A stretch of DNA of 64,000 nt from Pomacea canaliculata (taxonomy: Eukaryota > Mollusca > Gastropoda > Architaenioglossa > Ampullariidae): NCBI RefSeq assembly GCF_003073045.1, contig NC_037592.1, positions 18,309,844-18,373,843 on the forward strand, in the 5' to 3' direction. The translations under genes were made by a program, and so were the position numbers. Positions 51,730 to 62,646 of the stretch are shown here, one piece after another. The notes below the pieces were generated by a model that searched no databases, was not told the origin of the DNA, and saw nothing but the letters and a program-made list of their open reading frames with translations. Numbering within the stretch: position 1 is the first letter of the stretch; the number at the start of each line of letters is the position of its first letter.

Positions 51730-54570
51730 ACCTGTTTAAATAAATTTACCACACGGGTGGTGGGCCACCATTGACACCACCAATGACAGTACGGTGTGCC
51801 ATATATCTTTAGGTGGGTTAAGACAGGTGATAAAGGTTAAGGATAGCCCATGATTATGTAAGACCTGACTTAGGACAGCTCTATCATCTTTAAGTTCATG
51901 ACACTCTAAGAGCACATGGGAAGTGCTGAGCCGAACCCCACACGTGCATGTAAGAGGTTGTAATCTACAAGTGGTGAAATACTCCCCGCCAAGCCTCATC
52001 TGGCTATCTTTGATTGACTAAATCGATTTGCACCAAATATATCAGTGTATGACTGGGGCAATCAGCTAGCAACCTCCTATTACCTTACCCGAAAGCTTGT
52101 ACATCTCAATCCACCGTGATTGTATCGCTGGCTTTAAAGCCACTCTCCTCTCCTCAGGTGAAGAGAGATGTTTAGGGTACTAATGTTTCGTGTAATGGAT
52201 GGATTAACAGCTAATTTTAGCAATTTGTCAGCTTCCTCGTTCCCTTTTAACCCAATATGGGAGGGAACCCAAAGGAACCTGACTGCACCATAGCCAGCAA
52301 TGATTTTGTTTATGGTGGACAATATACCAAAAACAATGTCTAGTCTTCCAGACGATAAATTTTGAATAGCTGGAGCGAAGAAAGAGAGTCTGAGAGTACT
52401 AAGAAATGAGGTTGGTGATGGTTCCATTGTGTGGTGGACAGTCTCGAGGCTGTCTGTATGGCAGTCATTTCAGCAGTGAAAATGGAGGTGTGATTTTGGT
52501 AGTTTGAGGGAAAGACTAATGAAGTCAGGACTATAGACTCCTAGACCAGACTCGAATGTCTCTGGGTTGTGGGAGCCATCTGTGTATATTTGTACATAAT
52601 CTCTGTAGATGGTATCCAGTCTGAGTCTGATCTCAGAGGTGATGAGATGTGGTTGTTCCTCTTTGTTAAATTGAGAGAGACCAGTGTCTATAATCGGTTG
52701 TGGAGACAACCAGGGAGGAGTTGCTAATTCAGCTAGTGGGTAGGGAGCCGTTATGTTGATCTGTGCTCCTTTGGTTCTTTCTAACTGCTGGGACATGATG
52801 CTGTAGAGTTGGTTAGAGGGGTAGGACGACCTGTTCTGTGTCTGTGTGGTTGAGAGTGGACCGCGCCGTCACTGGATGGTCTGGAAGGAGACATTGCGTT
52901 TTGTCAGTAGTAGGTGGCAGCTCTCTCCTTAATAATCAACTCTATTGGTTTTTGCCCTGTCTCCGCTAATACAGACAAGTTTGGGGATACGAAGGGACAC
53001 CCAACACTACTTTTAGTGCCCTAGCCTGAAACTGACTGGGAGTTTTCGCTAGATGTTTAGATTCAAATGTACAAAAAGGGGAGCTGCGTAGAGTAGTTTG
53101 GACATGACATGAGCTTGATATAAGTTAAGCAGTGATTTTGGGTGGGTGCCCCAGTTGTTACCGCTTCACTACTCTCATGAGGTTTATGCCATTTTTAGGC
53201 AGATTTTGTGATGCTGTCTACATAAGGGACCAGTTTGACTTATCGAGGAATATAACTCCTAAGAATTTTACCTGGGAGCTATAATCATTGATTGTGTGGT
53301 GAAGCATGAGCTTGGGATAATCAGCCGTTTGATTCGGGCTTTTTAAAGATTATTGCCTGCGTCTTAGGAAGAGATAACGAAAGCCCTTGAATTTTAACCA
53401 GTTTGCAACTTCAATTGAGGTCCTCTTGAATCTCAGCAATACCTAGGTATTTAGAGACTTTTCGGGTTACGGGTTTTTGCGTATTTCCACTTTTCCCAGG
53501 AGGGAGGTGTCATCAGCAAACTGTTTGATCACTTACATACTTGACATTTGGGAAGGTCAGCAAGCATAATGTTAAAAAGCAATGGGACTGAGAACACTCC
53601 CTGAGGCACTCCATTAGCAAGTAGTACCTCTTTGGACGTCTGACCGACCACTCTGACTGAGATTTTCCTGTGCGATAGAAAGGAGCTGATTAAATGGACA
53701 ATTTTATTTGTGTTGCCCATTGTGGTAGAGTTTCTGGATCAGCCCTTCATGCCAGAGCATGTCATAGGCCCGCTCAATGTCCAGGAACACTCCACTAGGT
53801 TCACTCTTTTTTCAGTATGGGGTGTTGAGTAATTAGTCCTGTTGTAGCGCTGTTATATGATCCATTGTGCTATGTTTTATTCCTAAAACCACACTGTTCC
53901 GGGGGGGAGTATGGTTATGTCTTTCACAGAAGTAGTTAAGTCTCGATTTATAATTGTTTCAAAAGTCTTACCTAAGTGGGAGGTAAAGTGCTATAGGCCT
54001 GTAATTAGCAGGTGATGATGTCTTTTTCTTTACCAGGTTTCAGGATTGGGACCACCGTGGCCGTTTCCATAAAGCTGGGAATGAACTTTGATCTAGATTT
54101 CATTAAAGGACGTGTTGCAGGATATGAATGTTTAGTTTTAGAAGGACACCTCTGAAGCATTCAAATAGGTTATTAGGTCGGGACCTGGCGCCGAAAGCCA
54201 AAGCCTTTATTGGTAAGGCCTGCTCAAGTTTCTACCATAGTATAGTTATCGCTGCTAGGGGGTGACGTCAAGAAGGATCATCTTGGTTTAGGGAGAGGTT
54301 TGAAGTCGCGTTCAGTCTGCATCCTATGTACTTTGAAGTCGGGTTGGTATAGAGTTTAGAATTCAGAACTAGCTTCTTGGAATTGATCCCACTAAAAGTC
54401 CAAGAGTATGACACAGTGCTTTTATGAGTTAAAATGGAAGTGGAAAATCCCAGCCTTTTGCCATAGTGAAAAAGATTGAAAACAAATATGATCACATTAT
54501 CCAATGTAATATGAAATGGTAAAGAGTAATCAAAAATAAGATAAAGTATTTTTCCAGGCATTGTGAACTA
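51730..54570 (-). mobile_element. Degenerate LINE with reverse transcriptase and RNase H, inside the hAT
   Basis: Minus-strand pieces occur in the order expected. 53529-53720 holds an RT piece (LLANGVPQGVFSVPLLFNIM). 52470-52796 holds the start of RNase H (VQIYTDGSHNPETFESGLGVY), continued at 52134-52427 (VRFLWVPSHIGLKGNEEADKL, the H-x-G-x-x-GNE-x-AD signature). 51736-51999 holds the C-terminal zinc knuckle (CTCGVRLSTSHVLLEC). RT plus RNase H plus a CCHC tail fits the I/R1/Jockey-like LINE groups. Frames are broken in many places. The 5' end is not clear; pieces at 54268-54561 and 55287-55645 may belong to it. Confidence 0.8.
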
Positions 54571-55009
54571 CTAGCATAGGAAAGCTAGCCAAAGAATTCA
54601 GTAAATTTGATGTAATAGTAAAGTTTCTCGCTGATTTGTGTTTACGTGAGTGTCGAACTAAACATAGGTTCAGAATTCGATTGGGATGTCATAACATACT
54701 GTCTCTAGGAGAAAGTTGGTAAGAGATACATCTGCAAGAGTGAATCATGAAACAGACCTAAAGGAGTATTCTTGCTGGATGAGATGGATAGCATAGATAC
54801 AAAAGGAATGGAGCACGTGGAGCGTGAATCTGTCCAGATGGGGTTTCAGGTTTCGGATCCTTACATGGGTATGGATGAACAAGGACAGAGATAGGCAAGT
54901 GCTGCAGCAAGGAAAGCGGGACAAATGTGCGACGAGAGGTTCTCCAGTTCTCCCTAAGTTAGTCAGCAGGTGAAAGATGTAAGAGGGTCTTGAGGGACTC
55001 GTCACACGA

Positions 55010-57650
55010 AATGAAGGACATCTTGTACCGTTTTATCAAAAAGGACATGCTTGGTATGTGCTTTATTCTGATTTGTTAGTAGAGAGGAGGGTTAGTCAAT
55101 CTGTTATCCTGGATTCCCTTTAAATAATGAGGGTTCCCACATAGCAGATACCGATACGAGTGCTGGTGATTTCTTGATCCATGTGCATTGTGTAAAAAAC
55201 GTAATGACATGTTGCGTACTGTGTAGTTAAAAAGTAATAAAAAGGCATTGTTTCGCTGGTGGGGCGTATTGATTGAGTAAGCAGCTTTAGAGAAATTTTT
55301 GTAGCCCCGGGCTAAAGGGCCGTGCTACATTGTTGCTTGTATGAATACGGTCAAACTTGGCGACGGCTGAATTTGTTCGCCAGTCTTGTTTATTGTTTTT
55401 GGGGGGGACGAGGGGGGGTGTCTCTAAATAACTAGTTGTCATACTAGTAACAGGTATTATAGATGTTGCCTTAGCCACAGATCTCGCTGCGAATGTGAAT
55501 TTTTGTTTATTGAAATGGGGCTGATGTGTTTCAATCTGATGTCGTTATCCAGGGGAATGCCATAGTGCCCGGTGATGCGTCGGGCCTCTTTCACATTAAA
55601 AGCAGTGTAGGTGAGGGGCATTCTATCTGTGCTATTTTTTTTCAACTGAAGTGATATGCCTTTGTGTCCTTTGGATGGCTCTCTGAAGTACTTTCAACTG
55701 AGGGGTGTACTGAAGTGTCGGTGTCGTGGAAACCTGGGTGTTCTCACTAGAACCTGAAGAGGCCCCGATTTGTTCAGAGTGAATCATGAAAGGCGACTAC
55801 ACAAGTGGTTCTCTCTTCATCTTAAAACAAAGGACAGTTCGAGGGTAAGGATTTAAATATTTGACTCTGTAGTGTTGTGTGTGTATATGGTACAGATTTA
55901 TAGACATGCCTGTCAGTAAAATAGGACTGTTGTGGATTGTTTCTTTATTGCTTTATCGGTTAGTTATGAACCTTTTTAACCGTTTCTTGAGCTCATTGGT
56001 GCTAGCGGTCCCTGCTTGCATTTCGCGCTACTCTAACCAGACAGAGAATTTCCATTGAGTTCTCTCTGGTCCCGTCTGGATAAAAAAAAACCGTCTTCTC
56101 GGCATGCTCCCCCATTCTCTTATGTCTTCACTCCAACGCTCACCGTACTCGGATTTCGTTTAGTTTCCGCCTTTTATTTCTTCTTAGTTTATCCTTGATC
56201 CTCTGTATTGTTGATCCACTCTGTCTTAATTTACGAAAAACATAACAAATCGTTCTGTCACAATATTGGCCCATGCGAAGATCAGCGATAAGTAAACTAG
56301 ATCTCTTAACCACATTAATTCAGCTGCCTTACTTACGACTTTGAAATTACAACTGTTTTCTGTTATCTCCATTGTAATAGGTATGTTATTGTTATCAAGG
56401 TTAAATTTTCTATCCATTTTTCCTAACCCCTTTCCCGTGAATGGACCTTTATGTGGTGATGCTGAATTATATTGGCCACGAAATAAGAAATGGACACAAT
56501 GTTTACGCAATTTCTAGTGATCTGTAGTCTTTAATCAGCTGGTTGAACACGAGCAGTGTGTAGAAAGGAATTAAAAATGACAGTTTATAGACATCTTTAC
56601 AGTTCCCATGTATTGGGATTGTTTTTTGAAATTAGAATTTCCAGAGTTTTTCTGCCTATAGAAATGTCTAACTGAAATTCAAATGCCAGTTCCACTTGTA
56701 GTTCCCTTTCTGTTTATAACACTTTAAATTTTTATGCCACTTTACATATCAGTATAATTTGCTTGTAACTCTTTTTGTTTCACATTATATTCTGGATTTT
56801 AGGTCAGTAACCTACAATTAAGTGATTACTTTTTTTATGCAGACCTCATATTCTTATATTTGTTCTATTTTTAGATGCTGCAAGAAAAAAGTTATCCTGA
56901 AGCTACGGATGCTGACTTGCATGCATCAACTTGGTTAGCTGGTGCTAGGGATCAAGAGAATGGCAGAAGGGAAGGGCTGAGCACAGCCTATACGTCAGTT
57001 AATTGTTCTGGGTGGTGGACAAGTAAAATGCTGTGCAAGCTTTCTACCTACAGTTGTAAAATTCTTGTACATAAACCTGCATATACTAAATCTGGATTTA
57101 TATAATTATATAAAACTGTGCTGTGATTATTATTTACTCTAACCCATTAAATTTATCAATGAGGATATTTCACCCGATCCAATAAGAGATGTGTTGTGGT
57201 AAATTCAGAATCATTTAATATGTTTACAGTTCTTTTCTAATACCTTCTAAAATTCTTGAACATAATTGTGTTTCAAACATGTGTTTGATGGTTTCCTCTT
57301 CTTAGTGATAAAGGTGCAATTTAAAAATTTAATCTGTTTAAAAGATTGTAGTTAATACCATAAAGCTGCAATCCAACCTAGAACCTTTTATAGTTAATTT
57401 CATGACTTTGATTTATTTTTAGAAATGTCTATTAAAGCATCACTCTTTTTTGACAGCAATTCAGTTCATACTTATCATTTGATATATTGTCATAGATCTT
57501 TGAACCTTTTCTTTGGGAAAATGTAATTAGTGTTAAGGAAACTGCAATTTAATTTTAATTGTTTTGTCAATGGATACATGGTTTTGCATCGTTCTAATGA
57601 ACAACTTATAATTAAATAACGAATGTTGCATTAATATATCAAGAGGAAAC
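55010..57650. other. Middle of the hAT: no gene recognised
   Basis: AT-rich sequence without a convincing gene. The minus-strand frames at 55287-55645 (MPLTYTAFNVKEARRITGHY) could be part of a LINE first ORF. The plus-strand frame 56875-57105 has no recognisable family. Confidence 0.35.
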
Positions 57651-57660
57651 ATCTTTTATG

Positions 57661-58005
57661 TATGCAAACAGACAATGCTTTAAAAAAATTTATATATTTT
57701 TTAAAAAGTTATTTTTTTTATCAGTTTGCTTTTTATCCTTATTTATGATAACATTTTTACCTGATAAATGATAAATTGTTTATGTATACAAATGAGACAA
57801 TGCTTTAAAAAAAATTGTATATTTTTAAACATTATTTTTTATTAGTTTGCTTTTTTATCCTTATTTGTGATAATATTTTTACCTTGATAAATGATAAATT
57901 GTTTATGTTATACAAATGAGGCAATGCTTTAAAAAAAAATTATATTAAAAAAAATTTTTTTAGTTTGCTTTTTATCCTTATTTTACCTCAATAAACGCCA
58001 ATAAA
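57661..58005 (+). repeat. AT-rich tandem repeat, ~125-bp unit, nearly three copies
   Basis: The succession CAATGCTTTAAAA, an A/T run, AGTTTGCTTTTTATCCTTAT, then GATAAATTGTTTATG repeats with starts near 57661, 57784 and 57910. The last copy is incomplete. It lies inside the hAT, between the LINE and the transposase. Confidence 0.85.
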
Positions 58006-58111
58006 TGACAAATCATGTTTGTTTTTTTTTATAACATTTTGCACTTTTGTGCACTCTTTTGCTGCTTGTTATATATATTATAATTATTGCAAAAATACAC
58101 AAATTATTAAT

Positions 58112-58204
58112 CCATTTGATATTGGTATTTTTAGGAATTTTGGCATGTCTTGATTAGAAATATGTAAATCAGGATATGCCGAAATCCCTAAAAATACCAA
58201 TAAT
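58112..58204. repeat. Imperfect inverted repeat (~40-bp arms)
   Basis: ATTGGTATTTTTAGG and the sequence after it are answered by CCTAAAAATACCAAT, with arms at about 58120-58158 and 58165-58203. The spacer is a few bases, so the DNA could form a long hairpin. No target duplication was seen. Confidence 0.8.
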
Positions 58205-58534
58205 CTGAAGATATAAATAGTGGGATATATAAAAAAAAAAAAAAATGGGACGTACCCATGAGCCATCAGGGTTGACTAGCGGTCACAAGGGGGAGAGAAG
58301 CGTTCCCACGCTTGTTTGACAGGTAAAAACCGACATGACCCCGTTGTTACGGCCCGGTTTCACTTTCGCTATGGGTCGGACGCCATTTTGCCACATGGCC
58401 CCCGGATACTCAAGACATGTGTCCCACCTGTAGCCAATATTCCTTTGCTGCTGGGGAAAATGCAAAGGTATAAAACAACCTTTTGACTTAGTGCTGATAA
58501 TTTGTGAATACTGTTAAAACAAATCTACATGCTT

Positions 58535-60587
58535 TCAGTCCTCCATGGAATTGAACTTGACCAGAACTTTGGCCTCGAAATTGCTGTCTGTCACCCTTAG
58601 TTGCGCAGCTTTTGTCATGATAAGTCCTGCCAGACTGAACAATCTCTCAACCGCAGCACTGCTTGGCAAGACGTGTTGGTGCGCAGATAGGGTTGTTTTG
58701 ATCGTGGGTTCTATTTGTCAGTTCATTGACATTCTGCGACAATCCAGACATCAGGAAGGTAGTTGTCTCAGGGGTGCCGGTAACTTCTTCATAATGATGA
58801 AGTCTGCCTGTTCAGCTGAGCACTTGGTTGGGGACTGGACTGGCGTGTCCATCAATGCTGCCTCTGCAGTCAAGAGGGATCTGCATTTTCTCATGCAGGG
58901 TTTGGTCCCCAGTCCACATCAACTTGCACCTGAAACAATAATATGCACAATAATTAATGCTTTGTTTAATTTCGTTAAATTTTTTTCTTATTATTGTTTT
59001 TAATTAATTTTATAAATGTACTGGTTTTGTGTACTTATTTTGATTTGTAGGCAAAGTGTCAAAAGACCAGTGACAGTGAATATTATGTTTTGTTTTTTAA
59101 TCAACAGCCCCCGTCCACCCCACCTCCCGTCAAAAGTTTATTTTTTAATTATTTACGGATATTTGTATAGCGCTTATTCTCGTGTAATCTGAGCTCTAAA
59201 CGCTTCACATTCTTCTCATTCTCAAAAGAACAGTGACAGAGAGTAGCTTATAAATGAAGAAAAATACACTGAAATAACGAAAACTCTCCCTCACCTTGGT
59301 TCGACACAGTTGCAAGCAGGGTGTCTTGGGTCCTTATAGGCATCACAAATCTGGTCTCCAACCCATTCAGCAGTAGCTAGGGGACCACGGATTTCTAGCT
59401 TGGACTTCTGTTGCTCGATGCGGGTCTTGAGGGTGTTGAGCTGAGGGCAGGAGGTGTCCCAAGCCCACGCACTTTCTCGCCCTGCAAGTAGTCGAGGCAC
59501 ATGAAATTTGAGTTCTGTGACCAAGAACAAAAGATATTAATTGTGGATACATCAACCCTACTTAAAAAAAACTAGTAAAACAAACAAAAAAGGAAGAAAA
59601 ACAAAAATAGTAAAACTTACCTCCAACATTTGGTTCGCCGTTTTCCTGCTCATTAACTGCGTTTCCTTGGCCCAGTGAGTCTGGACACGAACTTTGAAAA
59701 CTTCTCGTCTCCAGCATGAAGAAGGACAGGTTGCATTCCAACAGTAATCAAGGACGGCGGAAATTGACGTCTGCTTGCTGACGTACTCTCGTGTTCCACT
59801 TTGAAGAGCTTCGAGACAGAGGGTTGGTCTCGTCTCCCCTTTTTGCCGCTTTTCGTGACGTTTCAAGTCTTGAGTCAACTGCCTGGCAAGCAGTGGATGT
59901 TTCCTCTAAAATAAACACATGAAAATGAAACAAAATTTAGAAGTCCATTCACAATCACAGCAAGTTTCTATCAAGCTAATTGTCATATTAAATTACTAGC
60001 ATTAAATATAAAATCCTTCAAGCCACATACTGTTTCAAACGTCCTCCATGCTCCTTTTCATACAAACAAACCAAAAACACACACACACACCTTTTATGAC
60101 AAAGACTAAAGTAGTACATGTAGTACAGAAACGGTAAAGACAGCAGTTTGATCAGGAGAGGTCGTCGCCCTGCGGTAATCACGTGATGCAACCCCTTACC
60201 TTCCACAATCTTTACAACATGTACACTCCTCTATTTCCAAAGCAGAAAAGCAAGAACATGAAGAATGAAGATCGATGAAAATCTCAACGAACTTACCTGC
60301 AAGTGCGTTCTCAAATTAAACGCCGACGTCTTGTTCGTTGAGTACTTTTTCGTGCACACCATTCTTGCATTTGAAACTATAGCCACATTTTGTGGCTTCG
60401 CAAATGTAAAAAATTTCAAATAAGGCTGGAAATTGATGGTACGTCCATCTTCGTTTTTCAAATCGCTCCCGGTACTCCGGTTACTGTAGTGTGTCAACCA
60501 CACACCCCGAGCAGTGAGAGCAGTGGGCTCGTCGCGTCTTGCTGACACGCTGTAGTTCGACGAATGGTCGTGTAACCAACACGTCAA
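58535..60587 (-). pseudogene. hAT transposase, spliced, probably inactive
   Basis: Four minus-strand exons are suggested by splice signals: 60297-60587, 59621-59905, 59295-59514 and 58535-58929. The first junction restores a BED-type zinc-finger end, TSAFNLRTHLQ joined to RKHP, in phase 0. The last exon ends in the hAT C-terminal dimerisation motif: LPSSAAVERLFSLAG, then LIMTKAAQLRV, then VLVKFNSMED and a stop. The first Cys pair of the BED finger is imperfect, an in-frame TGA precedes the dimerisation block in my reading of exon 4, and the total of about 400 codons is short for the family. I infer an inactive copy, but other exon choices could change that. Confidence 0.75.
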
Positions 60588-61236
60588 ATGGCTAAGTACA
60601 TGGGCTGTCGTATACCAGAAATATCACAGAGATGGAATTCCACACTGAAGTTTTCTTTTAATTTCAGTATTGTGTGTGATGCTTTTTAGTTGATATACGC
60701 GTCCAGCAGCCTGGCCTAAACTGAATCTTCTTCTCTCCAATGTAGCACAAAGAGGGTCCACACCACTGTCAGTCCTGTTTGCATTTATTCTCCCTCCCCT
60801 CGAACATTCTAGCACAGACATTCTATTTCGTCGCAATAAAACATTTTTGAACATCGCTACATTGTTTGAACATCATTTCCTCCCTCGCGCAAAGACAAGA
60901 CATTTTACTTTGAACATTGCTACATTGTTGAACATCATTTCCTCCCTCGCACAAAGACATTCTATCTTTTACATTGCTGCCGTGCTGAACATAGCCGTCT
61001 GGAATATAGATGCAAATCTACAACCCAAAGACATTATACTTTGTACACTACTAGAGTTGCTACAGTCGTGAAAGTAGCCAACCTGTAGCCAAGCTACAGC
61101 TACTTTCTAAATGTAGCTTACGCTAAAAGCTACTTTTTTTTAATTTGTAGCCGGCTAAAGCTACAAGCTACAAAATTTGTAGCCAGCTACAGTAGCTGTA
61201 GCTAGGCTACAGCTACTCCCCATCCCTGGTTAGGAC

Positions 61237-62205
61237 TGACTGTATTCTCCACAAACAGACAAAACTAGAACTTATAAAGGAGAGAAGAATGAACAGCGCA
61301 AATGACACAAACATAAAAACAACTGAATTGATCGCATAATGGTCGGGTTAGATAAGCGAAGAAAGACACAGTGGGGGCACTATGTTGCAGTCGTGAATTG
61401 TTGGCCATTTATAAAAGTTCAAAGACTGGAGTCAAACCGAGGTGTATACTTTAGGTCAGTCATCAGGAGGAATGAACTGAAAGTATTAAATATTATTATC
61501 CCCTCTTATGAGTAAAGAAAGATGTAAGGAAAGACAGTATGTTCAGATAGAAGCCGTTTCACCTCACTTTTTCTTAGACCCTACATCAAGTACTAGTCGG
61601 CTGAGAAAGGCGTTTTATTGCTAAATATAGTTTGCAACTGAAACTCGTTTAATTTATTTGCACAGTTTCAAACACCTTCGATCCCCCTCATCTCATGTGT
61701 TAAGTAACATTCAGAATCCACTGAATGTCACTGAGCTGTGGAGCCACGTCATGCCGAGGTTCGCTTTTCTACCTGCACCAGGTTTTTTATCCCAACTTTG
61801 ATACTTTTAGCACGTGCCACCTCTCGTTGATGTTTCTTACAACTCTAGTTCTCACTAACTCATTAATTGCCAGTTACGGTCGAGAACTTCCTTTTGAATG
61901 ATGCATCTGAGGCATTCATACTTTCATACATCTCTCCCATCCACCACCAGTGCAGCTTTTTAACTTATTTCAAAGATGTCGTTGACAGCATGGTTAAATT
62001 CATAGCCTTAGAAATGGAAAGAAAGTGAGCACCCCAAATACAATAAGCATAAGCTCATCACAGATTGTCTTGCACAGACATCATGACACAGAAATCTCGC
62101 CGTTTCTGACTAGACATTACAGTGCTTTGTGTGCCTGAAAGGAAGTTGAACAAAGTATGTTGATTTGTTGATTTTTTTCTACATTGTAAAGGGACCACTT
62201 AGAGT
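61237..62205. other. Right-hand internal part of the outer DNA element
   Basis: It carries the right arm of the internal inverted repeat at 61530-61625 and then sequence without an open gene, up to the MITE-like right end at about 62205. Confidence 0.5.
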
Positions 62206-62287
62206 TAGCCTGGGACCCCTTAGAAATCTGAGGAAGGGGTCCCTGGGACCCCAAAGAATTTAGCCTTAGCAGAAGCCCTGCTTAAAA

Positions 62288-62646
62288 TATGCACCGTAAT
62301 AAAGTGTATAGGTAGGTAACAAATACATAATGGTGTTTGTAACTATGGCTAAGCTTTTATCTGTAAAGATTAACAAATGAATCATATTGAGAAGTTAACA
62401 TATGGTAAACACTGATGTATTTTAAACAGCGACAGAAATAATTTCACTGTTGTTTGTCTAATGGCATACGAGTGTAGAATCGTCAGTTTGAAAGTAAAAA
62501 TAACAAGGTAAGTAAAAGTTTATGTTTATCCTTTGTTTTCTTTGTTTTATTTATTTTCTTAACATGTATGAAAAGTTTTATGCAGGAACATTTTTCTCAA
62601 GGATAACTCATTATACCTAACACCGCCTCGTGCAGACAAAATCAAG
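62288..62646 (+). other. Upstream region of the dihydrodiol dehydrogenase gene
   Basis: AT-rich sequence between the transposon and the start codon. It presumably includes promoter and 5' UTR. No TATA box in a convincing position was seen. Confidence 0.4.

Larger units (their letters stand above)
48652..61236 (-). mobile_element. hAT-superfamily DNA transposon, 12.6 kb, with perfect 8-bp target duplication
   Basis: The element spans 48660-61228. Both ends carry CAGGGATGGG as an inverted repeat, and GTTAGGAC is duplicated at 48652-48659 and 61229-61236. Eight bases and CAGGG-type ends are the hAT hallmark. Both subterminal regions (48670-48860 and 61050-61215) are packed with GTAGC motifs and small palindromes such as GTAGCCGGCTAC, likely transposase-binding repeats. 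The transposase lies on the minus strand at 58535-60587. At 12.6 kb it is far longer than usual hATs (2-5 kb); the excess includes a LINE and AT-rich tandem repeats. The exact target duplication points to a fairly young insertion. Confidence 0.95.
48173..62280 (+). mobile_element. Large DNA element sharing ends with the 35.3-kb MITE, split by a nested hAT
   Basis: It begins CAGGGCTTCTG at 48173 and ends CAGAAGCCCTG at 62280. CTTAAAA is duplicated at 48166-48172 and 62281-62287 (7 bp). About 120 bases at the left end and 70 at the right end match the MITE at 35294-35468. Removing the hAT leaves about 1.5 kb. That remainder holds an imperfect inverted repeat (48570-48650 against 61530-61625) and one unrecognised minus-strand reading frame at 48268-48552. 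The family's own transposase was not recognised here, so this copy is probably also non-autonomous. Confidence 0.85.

Noticed and set aside
59140-59230. Sequence with TATAGCGCTTATTCTCG, considered as a mobile element shared with 41740
   Set aside because: Only about 15 bases are shared with 41738-41752; no ends or duplications could be defined.
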